A stretch of DNA of 42,328 bases from Variovorax sp. Root318D1 (GCF_001424835.1 NZ_LMCQ01000004.1:147484-189811); one strand, 5' to 3'. Numbered from the stretch's first letter, positions 32,022-40,450 are shown. The notes: generated from the sequence alone by a model not told the origin. Translations and numbers: made by a program.

Positions 32022-34904
32022 ATGCCCTGCGCCACACCCTGCCGAAACTGCGATCGCAAGGGCCTGCCCATCCTGTTCACCCGGTATGCCGCCGCCTTCA
32101 GCGCGCAGGAGCAGGGTCTCGCTGCGCTCAAGCAGTTGCAGCCCACGGGAAATTTCCAGGCCCAGCCCGGTGGCGTGGCCATGCGCACAGCCCTGTACGG
32201 CGTGCGCATGCTGAGGCCAGGCTACCTGTACGTGCGCATCATGAATGTGTGCAAGGCCCATCCCGAGTGGCTCGCCTACATCGTGCATCCCCACGGCTAC
32301 TTGGCGCAGTTCGACGTCGGGTTTCCGGAGGCTGCCAAGTCGAATCCGGCTTGCGAAATGGAAGTGCGCGGCGCCAACGCCTCCATGGTATGGGTGGCGG
32401 ACGCCAAGAACGTCACCGAGCTGCACTACGTGTTCCATCCGGACCCGATCGTGCCCAAGCATCTGTTCGAGCACATCGAACCCCAGCGCGACACCTACAT
32501 GCAGAAGTTCGACGTCGCAGGATGGCTGGGAGGCAGCACGAGCCAGAAGGACACCTGCCAACCGGGGCAGCTCAACAGCCAGGTGATGGAATTTTCGGCG
32601 CTGAAGGACACCGCCGTACAGACCGTGGGGAGTGAACAGCACTATGGACTTATGGGCGTGCACGGCACTGAGCGCGAGTGGGGCACTTACGAGGAGGCAC
32701 GCACCGGCCGGCATTTCGAAAAGGTCCGCAACGAGACGCGCCGCGCCGACGGCAGCGTGGCCGTCACCGACACGGGCCCCGTGACCGGCATGGCGGTGGG
32801 GCCCTACATCGCACGCATCACCGGCCCGCTCTACAAAGACGCGCATGGCCCCCGGCTGCGGAAGATGGCCGAGTTCCTGACGCAGCACAAGGGCGCCGTC
32901 GTCGCATGCGACGACCCCATCGGCATTGCCCAGGAACTCAGCCTCCACCATCTCACCGCGGCCATGTCGTATGTGCAATGGCTCAAGGAGGTCGATGCCT
33001 CGGATCCCGGCAACGCGACTGTGACGAATGCGTGGAAACACGCCGCCAGCGAGAGCATCAACACCGTGCGTGGGGCCCTCCACAAGAAGGCGATGGGCAT
33101 GTACGACGCCGAAACGGACCGCCTGAAGCGCGTGCACGATGTCCTGGGCCAGCGGCGCGCCTATCCCGTGAGTACGACGATGGTTCGGCAAAAGGACGGA
33201 ACCTATGCCGAGATGTCCGTTGAGGCGATGCGGGCGCAGCGCAGGGACGCACTGGAGGGAGAAATTGCCGCGCGTGAATCGGACCGGCGGCTCGTCAGCG
33301 ATTCGGAGTCCAAGGCCGCCCTCGAGACGACGCTTGCGCATGTCGATGAAACCCGGCTCAAGAAGTTCGACGCCGATCACATGGCGCAGATACAGGAGCG
33401 CGACAAGCGCATGGACAAGATCAGCGAGGATCTGATCGCCTGGCTCCAGTGCGACACCCTCCTGGTCAAGACGCTCGGCCGCTACGACCGCAAGCCGAGC
33501 GGCATCGAAACCCGCGATGGCGCGCGCTGCGCGGGCCAGTTGTGCGCCATTCTGGAAACCATGGACAGCAGCCCGCGCGGGCGCAAGTGGTACGCCGATC
33601 TCCAGTTGTTCAAGGACGATCCGAAGAACCTCGTGTGGCGCATGGCGACCCTGAACAACGAGGCGATTTCGCAGGAGTTGCTGCGCGTGCTCGACACCCT
33701 GAAGGACACGCTGCCGCCGGCCACCGAGGTGGCGGATGCGGAAACGGCCGAAGAAAGCGCGCGCCAGCAACGGGCATGGGCCGCGATGGCGGCGGCGCTG
33801 GAGAAGATCCCGAAGACGCTCGAGGGCAGCCAGACGCTGATCAAAGAGGCCAAGAAGCTTGGCGACCGCGGATCGAGCACGCTGGCGAGAGTTCAGTCGC
33901 TGCAGAAGATCGCCGAAACGGCGATGAAGAATGTTCACTCGGTATGGGGTATCGCAGTGGTGCAGGCGGCCAAGAATCTAGGGGCCTCGGCGTTGGAGTT
34001 GAACCTGGCAAAAGCGCAGATCGTGTTGTTGTCGCACGGCTTGGGTGACAACGCCATCGAGTTCGTGCGCCAGGAGAACCGTCTGCTGAACGAGAAGCTG
34101 GAGGCCGATGGAAAGCGCGTCGCGTACAGCAACAAGCGCAATCCCCAGCCGGGTGGCCGAACATGGAATCGGCGCTACGACCACAAGGCCGAGAAGCTAC
34201 AGGCGCGTGTGGATCGGGCGCTGACCCTGGGCACGGAGAAAGCGGTGCAGAACATGCGCATTCCCTCGGTGATCGGTGGCCTCGAAATCTTCGGCCTGAT
34301 TCCTACGCTGGGGCGAGCGAGCGAACGCAGCGATGATCCGAGGGCGGGCAGCCAGGGGGCTGGGGCAATCGTCAGTGCGATGGGAACCTGGAGTAGTTGG
34401 CGCTCCGATTACTACGAAAGGAACGTCTACGAAGCGATCAAGGCCGATATGCCACTGAAGGCACGCGAGAACCTGATGAAGGCACTTGACCACGAATTGC
34501 GCATGTTGAAAATTGGTGCGGCCCATTGGGTGGCGTCCGCAGCCGTCGTGGGGGTGGTCTGGGATGTGATCGATGGCGTAACCGCGCATCGCGAGGAGAA
34601 TCGCCTCTTGATGGCGGCCTATGTCGGACGTGCTTTCGCGGGTGGCGTCACCATCGGCACGGCGCTCACGGGCGCTTATTTCCACGATGTCGTCAAGATC
34701 GTCCGGATTTGTACGCGAATCAATCTTCTCGCCGGCGCCCTCACACTGGCTGCCAGTTATGCGATTGAAAAGCTCAAGGAAAAGGAATGGATCGACTGGC
34801 TCCAAGCCGAACCATTCCGCAAGTTGGACAGCAAGAAAACCCCGCATACCAGCGAGCGGCTCATGCTCAGCCAGCTCGCAAATGCGATTGCGGATATGGA
34901 GTGA
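32022..34904 (+). CDS. T6SS effector, VasX/BTH_I2691-like pore-forming toxin
   Basis: A 960-residue protein. The N-terminus matches the toxin VasX N-terminal region/BTH_I2691 family pattern: CRNCDRKGLPILFTRYA, then YGVRMLRPGYLYVRI and a segment on Tyr/His-rich strands. A long, charged, largely helical middle follows (about 340-730). Near the C-terminus lie hydrophobic segments at about 747-764, 833-853 (HWVASAAVVGVVWDVI), 866-888 (AYVGRAFAGGVTIGTALTGA) and 900-916 (NLLAGALTLAASYAI), as in colicin-like membrane-depolarising effectors. It would be delivered by the upstream VgrG and adaptor and insert in the target inner membrane. Pore formation is inferred from family and topology. The DUF6708 neighbour is the probable immunity protein. 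Confidence 0.87.
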   Translation: MPCATPCRNCDRKGLPILFTRYAAAFSAQEQGLAALKQLQPTGNFQAQPGGVAMRTALYGVRMLRPGYLYVRIMNVCKAHPEWLAYIVHPHGYLAQFDVGFPEAAKSNPACEMEVRGANASMVWVADAKNVTELHYVFHPDPIVPKHLFEHIEPQRDTYMQKFDVAGWLGGSTSQKDTCQPGQLNSQVMEFSALKDTAVQTVGSEQHYGLMGVHGTEREWGTYEEARTGRHFEKVRNETRRADGSVAVTDTGPVTGMAVGPYIARITGPLYKDAHGPRLRKMAEFLTQHKGAVVACDDPIGIAQELSLHHLTAAMSYVQWLKEVDASDPGNATVTNAWKHAASESINTVRGALHKKAMGMYDAETDRLKRVHDVLGQRRAYPVSTTMVRQKDGTYAEMSVEAMRAQRRDALEGEIAARESDRRLVSDSESKAALETTLAHVDETRLKKFDADHMAQIQERDKRMDKISEDLIAWLQCDTLLVKTLGRYDRKPSGIETRDGARCAGQLCAILETMDSSPRGRKWYADLQLFKDDPKNLVWRMATLNNEAISQELLRVLDTLKDTLPPATEVADAETAEESARQQRAWAAMAAALEKIPKTLEGSQTLIKEAKKLGDRGSSTLARVQSLQKIAETAMKNVHSVWGIAVVQAAKNLGASALELNLAKAQIVLLSHGLGDNAIEFVRQENRLLNEKLEADGKRVAYSNKRNPQPGGRTWNRRYDHKAEKLQARVDRALTLGTEKAVQNMRIPSVIGGLEIFGLIPTLGRASERSDDPRAGSQGAGAIVSAMGTWSSWRSDYYERNVYEAIKADMPLKARENLMKALDHELRMLKIGAAHWVASAAVVGVVWDVIDGVTAHREENRLLMAAYVGRAFAGGVTIGTALTGAYFHDVVKIVRICTRINLLAGALTLAASYAIEKLKEKEWIDWLQAEPFRKLDSKKTPHTSERLMLSQLANAIADME

Positions 34905-34912
34905 GTTGAAGC

Positions 34913-36034
34913 ATGTTTATTTCGGAAAATAGCTACCGCAATGAGCGTCGCAGCGAGGGCGCTTCCAGAGCGGTGGCGTACTACGCCGACATCAACCAGC
35001 ATACGCGGCTGTACGATATCGGCGAAGGCGCGAGCCCTCGCCAAGAGCAAGCGCCCAAACCTTCGAGAAAGGAAAGGCTTAAGCAACAGGAAATCGCCCA
35101 GCCTCGGCTGTCTGGCATGCGGACGTTGTTGGACTTCAACGAACACTTCGTTGAACTAAGTAATGCGGGAGAGGAGAAGCGCTCACTCGTGTTCATGCTT
35201 CTCGTGTTGTTTGGTTTGATCGCCCTGATGCCGGCCTACTTCATTGGCCTTCTGTTGACCGATCGGAAGCCTTACCCGCAGGATTGGTACATCGCGATGG
35301 GCATCTTGCTGGCCATTGGCTTTCTGGCCTTTCTTCTGATCTATTTCCTGATCTACCCGCACGTGCTCGCGCCAGCTTTTTTTACCAGCCTGCGCGCACG
35401 CTACCGCTTCAATCGGACGACACGCAAGGTCTACGCACTGCGCCCAAAGAAGTACGGCGGCAATGTTGTGCTCGACTGGGACCGCGTGCAGGCGCACGTT
35501 CGATGGGCACCCCCAAAATCCTGGACAGCCGAGCAACTGGCGACGAGCGAGGCCGCGCGCGAAGAGCGCCTGCGCTCGGCGGGCCTGGACAGCAACCTGC
35601 TGTTGTACTGGCCCCCGCTGGATGCCAACGATCCCGAGCGCAAGGGAGAAGACGTACTCTGGGTCGGTCCCAGCGGCAGCCGCGAGGCTTTGTGGCAATA
35701 CATCCGAACCTTCATGGAGGAAGGCATGGAGGCCGTACCCAGACCTTCCGAGCACGAGTGGCTGCGCAAGGGCTTCAGCGGCCCCGGCGAGCACCTGGAA
35801 GAAACCGTCATGCATGGTTCGCACATGCGTGACGACATCGTGGGCAAGGGAACTTCGGATGCAACCTACAGCAACTACGCGATGAACTTTCTATGGGCGC
35901 CGCTGCACAGCCTGGCCGAGCGGCTGTGCTACTGGCCCACGTTCCCCGGAGAATGGAACAGCGACTGCGGGCAGAAGCGTCGCGAAAGCGGCATCGGTCC
36001 CGAAGAACCTCTGCGATGGACCAGCAAGCCTTGA
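34913..36034 (+). CDS. DUF6708-like membrane protein, probable T6SS immunity
   Basis: A 373-residue protein starting eight bases after the effector stop. A soluble N-terminus (about 1-88, YYADINQHTRLYDIG, KPSRKERLKQQE) precedes two membrane helices (91-115 and 125-149). A long cytoplasmic part follows (RYRFNRTTRKVYALRPKKYG, VLDWDRVQAHVRW, HMRDDIVG), similar to DUF6708 proteins found beside VasX-like effectors. An inner-membrane protein next to a predicted pore former is the expected form of immunity. That function is inferred from position and topology. A truncated second copy of the first 72 codons follows at 36085. Confidence 0.83.
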   Translation: MFISENSYRNERRSEGASRAVAYYADINQHTRLYDIGEGASPRQEQAPKPSRKERLKQQEIAQPRLSGMRTLLDFNEHFVELSNAGEEKRSLVFMLLVLFGLIALMPAYFIGLLLTDRKPYPQDWYIAMGILLAIGFLAFLLIYFLIYPHVLAPAFFTSLRARYRFNRTTRKVYALRPKKYGGNVVLDWDRVQAHVRWAPPKSWTAEQLATSEAAREERLRSAGLDSNLLLYWPPLDANDPERKGEDVLWVGPSGSREALWQYIRTFMEEGMEAVPRPSEHEWLRKGFSGPGEHLEETVMHGSHMRDDIVGKGTSDATYSNYAMNFLWAPLHSLAERLCYWPTFPGEWNSDCGQKRRESGIGPEEPLRWTSKP

Positions 36035-36084
36035 CGCTCAGAAGTACATCGATGGATCGTCGGCCGCTTGAGGTGAGCTGAGCC

Positions 36085-36330
36085 ATGTTCAGTTCGGAGA
36101 GCAGCTACGTGAAAGAATGTCGCAGCGAGGGCGTCCCAAAGGCTTTGGCGTACTACGCTGACATCAACCAGCATACGCGGCTGCATGGTATCGGCGAATG
36201 CGCGCGCCCTCGCCAGGAGCACGAGCCCAAGCCTTCGAGAAAGGAAAGGCTTGAGCAGCAGAAACTCGCACAGCCTCGGGTCTATGGCATGCGCACCTTG
36301 ACCGACTCTACAACCTCGCGCAACGACTGA
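36085..36330 (+). pseudogene. Truncated duplicate of the DUF6708 immunity gene 5' end
   Basis: An 81-codon frame whose first 72 residues match the N-terminus of the preceding gene at about 52 positions (counted by eye), including YYADINQHTRL and KPSRKERL. The match ends at GMRTL, before the first membrane helix; the last nine residues (TDSTTSRND) are unrelated. It has its own ATG and a GAGC-rich upstream region like the parent. It is either a deletion remnant of a second immunity gene or the scar of an unequal exchange. Because both helices are missing, immunity activity is unlikely. Confidence 0.8.
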
Positions 36331-36354
36331 CCGCTCTTGAAAAGGTCGGCCAAT

Positions 36355-36373
36355 CACTTGGAGCCCCCAAGTG
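36355..36373. terminator. Hairpin between the T6SS island and the recombinase gene
   Basis: Perfect arms CACTTGG and CCAAGTG around the loop AGCCC. It is placed to end the effector operon, but lacks a T run. A partial GGTCGGCCAAT motif, resembling the dispersed repeat, sits just before it (36343-36353). Confidence 0.4.
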
Positions 36374-36420
36374 CCCCTCTGGCGCAAAGTTTCGATCCCT
36401 AAACTGCACAGGAGATCGAC

Positions 36421-37044
36421 ATGGACGCTCTCACCGTCTCAGCACCACGGCCCCCGTGGAACAAAAACAAACTCGTGGGGCAGAAGCGGCCTTTCAAGCT
36501 CAAGGAAATTTGGGCGATCCGCACTCGGCTCCAGTTGTCCCGCCGTACTCGAGACCTTGCACTTTTCAATCTCGGAATCGACAGCAAGCTCCGGGCATGC
36601 GACCTGGTCAAGCTCCGGGTCCGCGATGTTGCCAACGGCGATCGGACGGCCGCACGGGCGAACGTGGTCCAGCAAAAGACCGGGCGACCGGTCCAATTTG
36701 AACTCACCGATCCAACGCGTGAGGCCGTGTCCGGCTGGATCAATCTGGCCCACCTTCGTTCCGAGGACTTCCTGTTCCCGAGCCGGGTGCATTCGTCTCC
36801 GCATCTCGGGACCAGGCAGTACGCCCGCATTGTTGATGGTTGGGTAGAGGAGATCGGACTGGACCCGGCCGAGTACGGCACCCACTCAATGCGCCGAACC
36901 AAGGCGTCCTTGGTCTACCGCCGAACGAAGAACCTTCGCGCGGTGCAACTCCTACTCGGCCACACCAAGCTCGAGAGCACAGTGCGCTACCTCGGAATCG
37001 AGGTCGAGGACGCACTAGAGATGGCTGAGCAGACGGAAGCCTGA
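36421..37044 (+). CDS. Tyrosine recombinase, short stand-alone catalytic form
   Basis: A 207-residue protein, essentially the catalytic domain without the arm- and core-binding domains of phage integrases. Catalytic residues are visible: R58 (SKLRACDLVKLR), K86 (QQKTGRP), H155-x2-R158 (GTHSMRRT), H181 (LLGHTKLEST) and Y190 (VRYLGIE). AGGAG precedes the ATG. Similar short integrases are common in Proteobacteria and I know of no proven target. Here it sits at the boundary between the T6SS island and a second stretch of repeat-punctuated small genes. Confidence 0.9.
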   Translation: MDALTVSAPRPPWNKNKLVGQKRPFKLKEIWAIRTRLQLSRRTRDLALFNLGIDSKLRACDLVKLRVRDVANGDRTAARANVVQQKTGRPVQFELTDPTREAVSGWINLAHLRSEDFLFPSRVHSSPHLGTRQYARIVDGWVEEIGLDPAEYGTHSMRRTKASLVYRRTKNLRAVQLLLGHTKLESTVRYLGIEVEDALEMAEQTEA

Positions 37045-37127
37045 CGGATCCCTGGCGCTCTGGTCGACGGGCGCCAGCGTCGGGGCATTCGCGGCGGTTA
37101 TCGCGTGAGGTTCTTTGCGAGCGGCCG

Positions 37128-37155
37128 TGATCGGCCAATACCGGAAGTCCTCACG
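37128..37155 (+). repeat. Dispersed ACAGTCGGCC repeat, copy 9
   Basis: TGATCGGCCAATACCGGAAG then TCCTCACG. It lies 83 bases after the recombinase stop. Confidence 0.65.
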
Positions 37156-37203
37156 CCCGCCCAGTTCGCGAACACCCCTCAAGGAAGGCCGCAGCGCCAG
37201 CCG

Positions 37204-37237
37204 CCTACAGTCGGCCAGGTTCGGAAGTTCATCACGG
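37204..37237 (+). repeat. Dispersed ACAGTCGGCC repeat, copy 10
   Basis: CCTACAGTCGGCCAGGTTCG then GAAGTTCATCACGG. One of the most complete copies, with both the CTACAGTCGGCCA lead and the AAGTTCATCACGG end. Confidence 0.75.
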
Positions 37238-37556
37238 AAGTCGCGTTTTCCGCCAATGTTGCCCTGTAACGGCTCCCCGCACTGGAGCCAGTCGGCCGCG
37301 AAAGGGTACGGGGCACACGTCTTTAGGTTAGCCGCAGGTTTGGCTTGGCAGAATCGGCCGCTGTTGGGTCGTTAGTCTGCACGATGTAAGCACATCTCGT
37401 CCTGCTGGCGTGGCCCGCATCAGGGTCGACCGCCAGCCACAGCCGACAACGAGTCATGCCCGACACCGCTCTCATACCCGCTCACACTGCCGTGGTCACC
37501 TGCCCACTGACCGAGGAGGCAGCAACAATCGGCCCTGGAGCAGACATTTGCCTACG

Positions 37557-38540
37557 ATGATCGGAACAATTCCACCAGGCCTTCGATTGCGATGTTTTGC
37601 CGGCGATGGCGATTTTCCTGCGATGGCGGACGTGGCCAACGCAGTGTTTGTCGCTGACAAGATGGGCTGGATTCGCACACCGGAACACATACGTCGAGAC
37701 TACGCCCGGTTCACCGACTTCGATCCCCTACGCGACATCGTGATGGCCGAACTCGACGGCCAGTTGGTGGGGTATGTGCGCACCTCGCACTGGACCGACG
37801 AGAACGAATGGCTGGCTCAGACCCAGATCGGCTTCGTCCATCCGGCCTTCCGGCGTCGCGGCATTGGCACCGAACTGCTGCGCTGGGTGGAAACGCGACA
37901 GCGCGAGATTGCGAGGGTCCGAGGCGGTGTGTCCGTGCATCACGTCTTCGTGACCGAGGGCGAAGTCGGCCGCGTAGCAATGCTGCGCCGTGCCGATTAC
38001 GTGCCCGCTCGCCACTTCATGCTCATGGAGCGGCGCTCGCTCGACGATATGCCCGACGTCCCCCTGCCCGAAGGCTTCGAGGTCCGTCCGGTGCTTTCAG
38101 AACATTTGCGCCCAATCTTCGACGCCCACATGGAGGCCTTGCAGGGACACTGGGGCGTCGCACCACCGAAGCCAGGCGACTTCGAGCGCTGGACGACGCT
38201 GCCGACCTTCCAGCCGCATTTGTGGCAGGTGGCATGGCACATCGAGAGCGAGCGCGTGGCCGGGCAGGTGAAGCCCTTTATCAACGAAGAGCAGAACACG
38301 ACGCAGAACCGCAGGCGCGGCGAGACGGAATTCATCAGCGTCGGTGCGCCGTGGCGCCGGCGTGGCTTGGCGCGCGCGCTCATCGCGAAGGCCCTGCATG
38401 CACAACGCGACGCTGGCATGAACGAATCCGCGCTGGGCGTGGATGCCGACAATGCACACGAGGCCGCTCGACTTTACGAGAGCTGTGGCTTTCGCGTCGT
38501 TCAACGCAACATGGTCCTACGCAAGCTGGTGGATAGGTAG
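37557..38540 (+). CDS. Double-GNAT-domain acetyltransferase
   Basis: A 327-residue protein made of two GNAT folds. The first has its acetyl-CoA loop at IGFVHPAFRRRGIGTELLRW (about 100-119). The second has it at ISVGAPWRRRGLARALIAKA, followed by LGVDADNAHEAARLYESCGF (about 260-310). The start at 37557 is chosen because residues before it are low-complexity and Arg-rich; its ribosome-binding site is poor. Tandem-GNAT proteins include MshD-like and drug-modifying enzymes, but the acceptor is unknown. An inverted repeat follows the gene. Confidence 0.87.
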   Translation: MIGTIPPGLRLRCFAGDGDFPAMADVANAVFVADKMGWIRTPEHIRRDYARFTDFDPLRDIVMAELDGQLVGYVRTSHWTDENEWLAQTQIGFVHPAFRRRGIGTELLRWVETRQREIARVRGGVSVHHVFVTEGEVGRVAMLRRADYVPARHFMLMERRSLDDMPDVPLPEGFEVRPVLSEHLRPIFDAHMEALQGHWGVAPPKPGDFERWTTLPTFQPHLWQVAWHIESERVAGQVKPFINEEQNTTQNRRRGETEFISVGAPWRRRGLARALIAKALHAQRDAGMNESALGVDADNAHEAARLYESCGFRVVQRNMVLRKLVDR

Positions 38541-38551
38541 CACGGCCCATT

Positions 38552-38578
38552 CCGCCAGAACCATTCATTCGCTGGCGG
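38552..38578 (+). terminator. Inverted repeat after the double-GNAT gene
   Basis: Arms CCGCCAG and CTGGCGG around a 13-base loop, 12 bases after the stop. It is a possible terminator without a T run. Confidence 0.35.
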
Positions 38579-38648
38579 CAGAATGCGGGCAAGGCCGGGC
38601 CTGCTTCTTCGGCCGAGATGCCCTGCCGTCCATACCAGAACCGTAAAA

Positions 38649-39113
38649 ATGACCACACCTTCGGCTGCGCACACCGGCGTTTCAGGCTTTTCATGGAGAG
38701 CCGCGGTGCTCGGCGCCGGATTTTCCGCCGGTGGCCAAGCCTTTCTTGGCACGCTAGTCGCGGTTGTTAGCCAACGAGTGTGGATGGCGAAGGGAGCGTC
38801 GCGGGAGCAAGCAGCCAGCTTGCTTGCGTCGAGCTTTTTTTCGACGGTCGGCCTTCTGAGCTTGCTCGCAACTGTTTGCGCAGGCGCACTCGGCGGCTAT
38901 ATATCCGCCCACTACGGGCGGGGCCGACCGTTGGTTCAAGCGAGCGCCGCGGGAGCGCTTGGCTTGCTGTTTCCGCTGGTTATGCTTGCAAGCCCCGGGG
39001 CCCAGACCGGTCCAATCTGGTTCATTGGCTGGTCGTTCGGAATTCCTATGGCATCAGCGATTTTTGGCGGTTACCTACATAGTCTTAGGAACCCTTCCCG
39101 CCACGGGACTTAG
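38649..39113 (+). CDS. Membrane protein of unknown function
   Basis: A 154-residue integral membrane protein with about four helices: AAVLGAGFSAGGQAFLGTLV, SLLASSFFSTVGLLSLLATV, AAGALGLLFPLVMLA and WFIGWSFGIPMASAIFGGY. The glycine- and serine-rich helices and the loop YISAHYGRGRP resemble small uncharacterised permease-like proteins. The ATG at 38649 is preferred over a frame opening 22 codons upstream that overlaps the inverted repeat. It converges with the minus-strand gene at 39157. Confidence 0.68.
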   Translation: MTTPSAAHTGVSGFSWRAAVLGAGFSAGGQAFLGTLVAVVSQRVWMAKGASREQAASLLASSFFSTVGLLSLLATVCAGALGGYISAHYGRGRPLVQASAAGALGLLFPLVMLASPGAQTGPIWFIGWSFGIPMASAIFGGYLHSLRNPSRHGT

Positions 39114-39156
39114 GTCAGCCTGCGGCCACAAGCAGCCTTTCGAGGGTGAAGCGCAA

Positions 39157-39489
39157 CTAGGCCAGTGTCTCGACTCGCGCTACGACAGTTGCGCTTTGCC
39201 TTGCCTTGCGCTTTTTTAAGCTGCGAGACATGAAGAACGCTAGAAGGATGAACGGAAGGCTGACTCCGGTCATCTTGCCGGCGTAGGTAGCAATTTCGAC
39301 AGTGGTGTGGGATGCATTGATAAGCCAGGTGTGGAGCGCAACGTTTGCTGCGACCAAAAGCCAAAAGTAAATGCCAGCCCCGTTCACCCGCAGCTTGCCG
39401 ACAACTTTGTTGATGACCCAAGCCAGCGACAGAATCACGACAAGAACAAAGGCGAAGAGGATTACTGCGGTGATGATTCTCTGGTCCAC
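39157..39489 (-). CDS. Small membrane protein of unknown function
   Basis: A 110-residue protein with three helices: IITAVILFAFVLVVILSLAWVI (5-26), GIYFWLLVAANVALHTWLI (38-56) and ATYAGKMTGVSLPFILLAFF (67-87). A basic tail RSLKKRKARQ follows. It is the only clear minus-strand gene in the distal array. No family is recognised. Confidence 0.65.
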   Translation of the reverse strand: MDQRIITAVILFAFVLVVILSLAWVINKVVGKLRVNGAGIYFWLLVAANVALHTWLINASHTTVEIATYAGKMTGVSLPFILLAFFMSRSLKKRKARQSATVVARVETLA

Positions 39490-39621
39490 CTATTTCCCTC
39501 GCGATTTAAATGTTGCGGCAAATGGTACAGGCAGTTAAGTGCGAAGCGACCCCATTCCTAGAGCGAAATGCCCGAAACCTTGCCGATCGGAGGCTTAGCG
39601 CCTCAGGGCCGCAGGCCCTCG

Positions 39622-39711
39622 CGAACGACCGCTTTCCGCGGGGCGCGATGTCCGCTCAGGGCCCGAAGCTCCTAGGCCGCGACCGGCTACAGTCGGCCAA
39701 TACCGGTCCTT
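39622..39711 (+). repeat. Composite repeat element, ~90 bp, with ACAGTCGGCC copy 11
   Basis: Modules in order: GAACGACCGCTTTCCGCGG (39622-39640), CGATGTCCGCTCAGGGCCC onward (39646-39668) and GACCGGCTACAGTCGGCCAA onward (39681-39711). The last is closed by ACCGGTC, giving a GACCGG/CCGGTC inverted repeat. Same layout as 26510 and 40585. Confidence 0.75.
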
Positions 39712-39759
39712 GAGGCGCGCCGCTCGCCATCGTCCATCCATTGAAGGTGAACCAAAATC

Positions 39760-39987
39760 ATGTCAGATTCGCAGGCAGTCGAACTACTCTCGAGGCAGAT
39801 TCGGCTGGGGACGCTCCCGTCAGTTGTGCTGCGCCAACTCATGTCGCAGTCGGAGGACGTGACAAAACATGGATTGGCTCATGACCTGGTTGCAGCATTT
39901 CCGGAATGCGAGCATTGGTCGCTCATCGACCAAGTGTGGCATTGGAAGGAGAGAGCGCACTCTGACATTTTGGATGCCTTTTTTTGA
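39760..39987 (+). CDS. Hypothetical protein, possibly the 5' part of a frameshifted gene
   Basis: A 75-residue acidic helical protein (VELLSRQIRLGTLPSVVLRQ, LAHDLVAAFPECEHWSLIDQ). A GAAGGTGA stretch lies about 12 bases before the ATG. The frame ends in GCC TTT TTT TGA, inside a run of seven T (39979-39985). Removing one T would join it in frame to the next coding region, giving LDAFFDFQTIRAIVG and a protein of about 227 residues. It could be a complete small protein, a mutated gene, or one expressed by slippage. Family not recognised. Confidence 0.55.
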   Translation: MSDSQAVELLSRQIRLGTLPSVVLRQLMSQSEDVTKHGLAHDLVAAFPECEHWSLIDQVWHWKERAHSDILDAFF

Positions 39988-40450
39988 CTTTCAGACGATA
40001 CGCGCCATCGTCGGTTCAGGTGTAAAGCTGCCTTGGACGTTGGAACAATGCGACGTCGAATTTGCTCGACTTCAGCCTCTCTTGGCAGGTCTGCGCGAAG
40101 TCGAAAAAGCTAAGGCCATCGAGGCCGTCTCCTTCGAAAATCTCCAATCGAAGATTGATTCTCTGACTGGAAAGCTGGCTTGCATTCAGGCGCTTTGGGA
40201 TGGCGATACAAACGGATGGTTTGTCCGGATGTCAGCCATCGTTGAGAACTCGGGCGAATACTCGGAACATCACTTAGGGACCTTTACACAGGGCGGCGAT
40301 ATTCGGCTGTTCAACGGCCAAGTCCCTCCGTGGCCGGAAGCGGTGGCGGCGTCTGAAATTGGCGGACGCCTCGCGATGCATTTCAACGCGATGTTCCATT
40401 TTCCCAGCCCCGCTGAGCCGAACGATTCCTGTGCCGCTTGGTCTCCCTGA
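39974..40450 (+). CDS. Hypothetical protein, possibly the 3' part of a frameshifted gene
   Basis: The frame from ATG 39974 encodes 158 residues and overlaps the end of the 39760 gene by 14 bases. The ATG itself sits immediately before the T7 run and lacks a good ribosome-binding site, which argues that the real start is the upstream gene. The protein is soluble, with a helix FARLQPLLAGLREVEKAKAI and strands GGDIRLFNGQVPPW. Its length and the clean junction at the T run favour a split single gene. No family is recognised. Confidence 0.55.
   Translation: MPFFDFQTIRAIVGSGVKLPWTLEQCDVEFARLQPLLAGLREVEKAKAIEAVSFENLQSKIDSLTGKLACIQALWDGDTNGWFVRMSAIVENSGEYSEHHLGTFTQGGDIRLFNGQVPPWPEAVAASEIGGRLAMHFNAMFHFPSPAEPNDSCAAWSP

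Larger units (their letters stand above)
37045..37556. other. Intergenic stretch of about 510 bases with two repeat copies
   Basis: It carries repeat copies at 37128-37155 and 37204-37237. An open frame at 37115-37375 is composed mostly of these repeats and low-complexity sequence, and is not taken as a gene. Nothing else is recognised. Confidence 0.5.

Noticed and set aside
36085..36330. Second functional immunity gene
   Set aside because: Both membrane helices and the whole cytoplasmic domain are absent and the frame ends in unrelated sequence.
37115..37375. 86-codon open frame after the recombinase
   Set aside because: It consists mainly of two copies of the dispersed repeat and Ser/Arg-rich low-complexity sequence, with no start signal.
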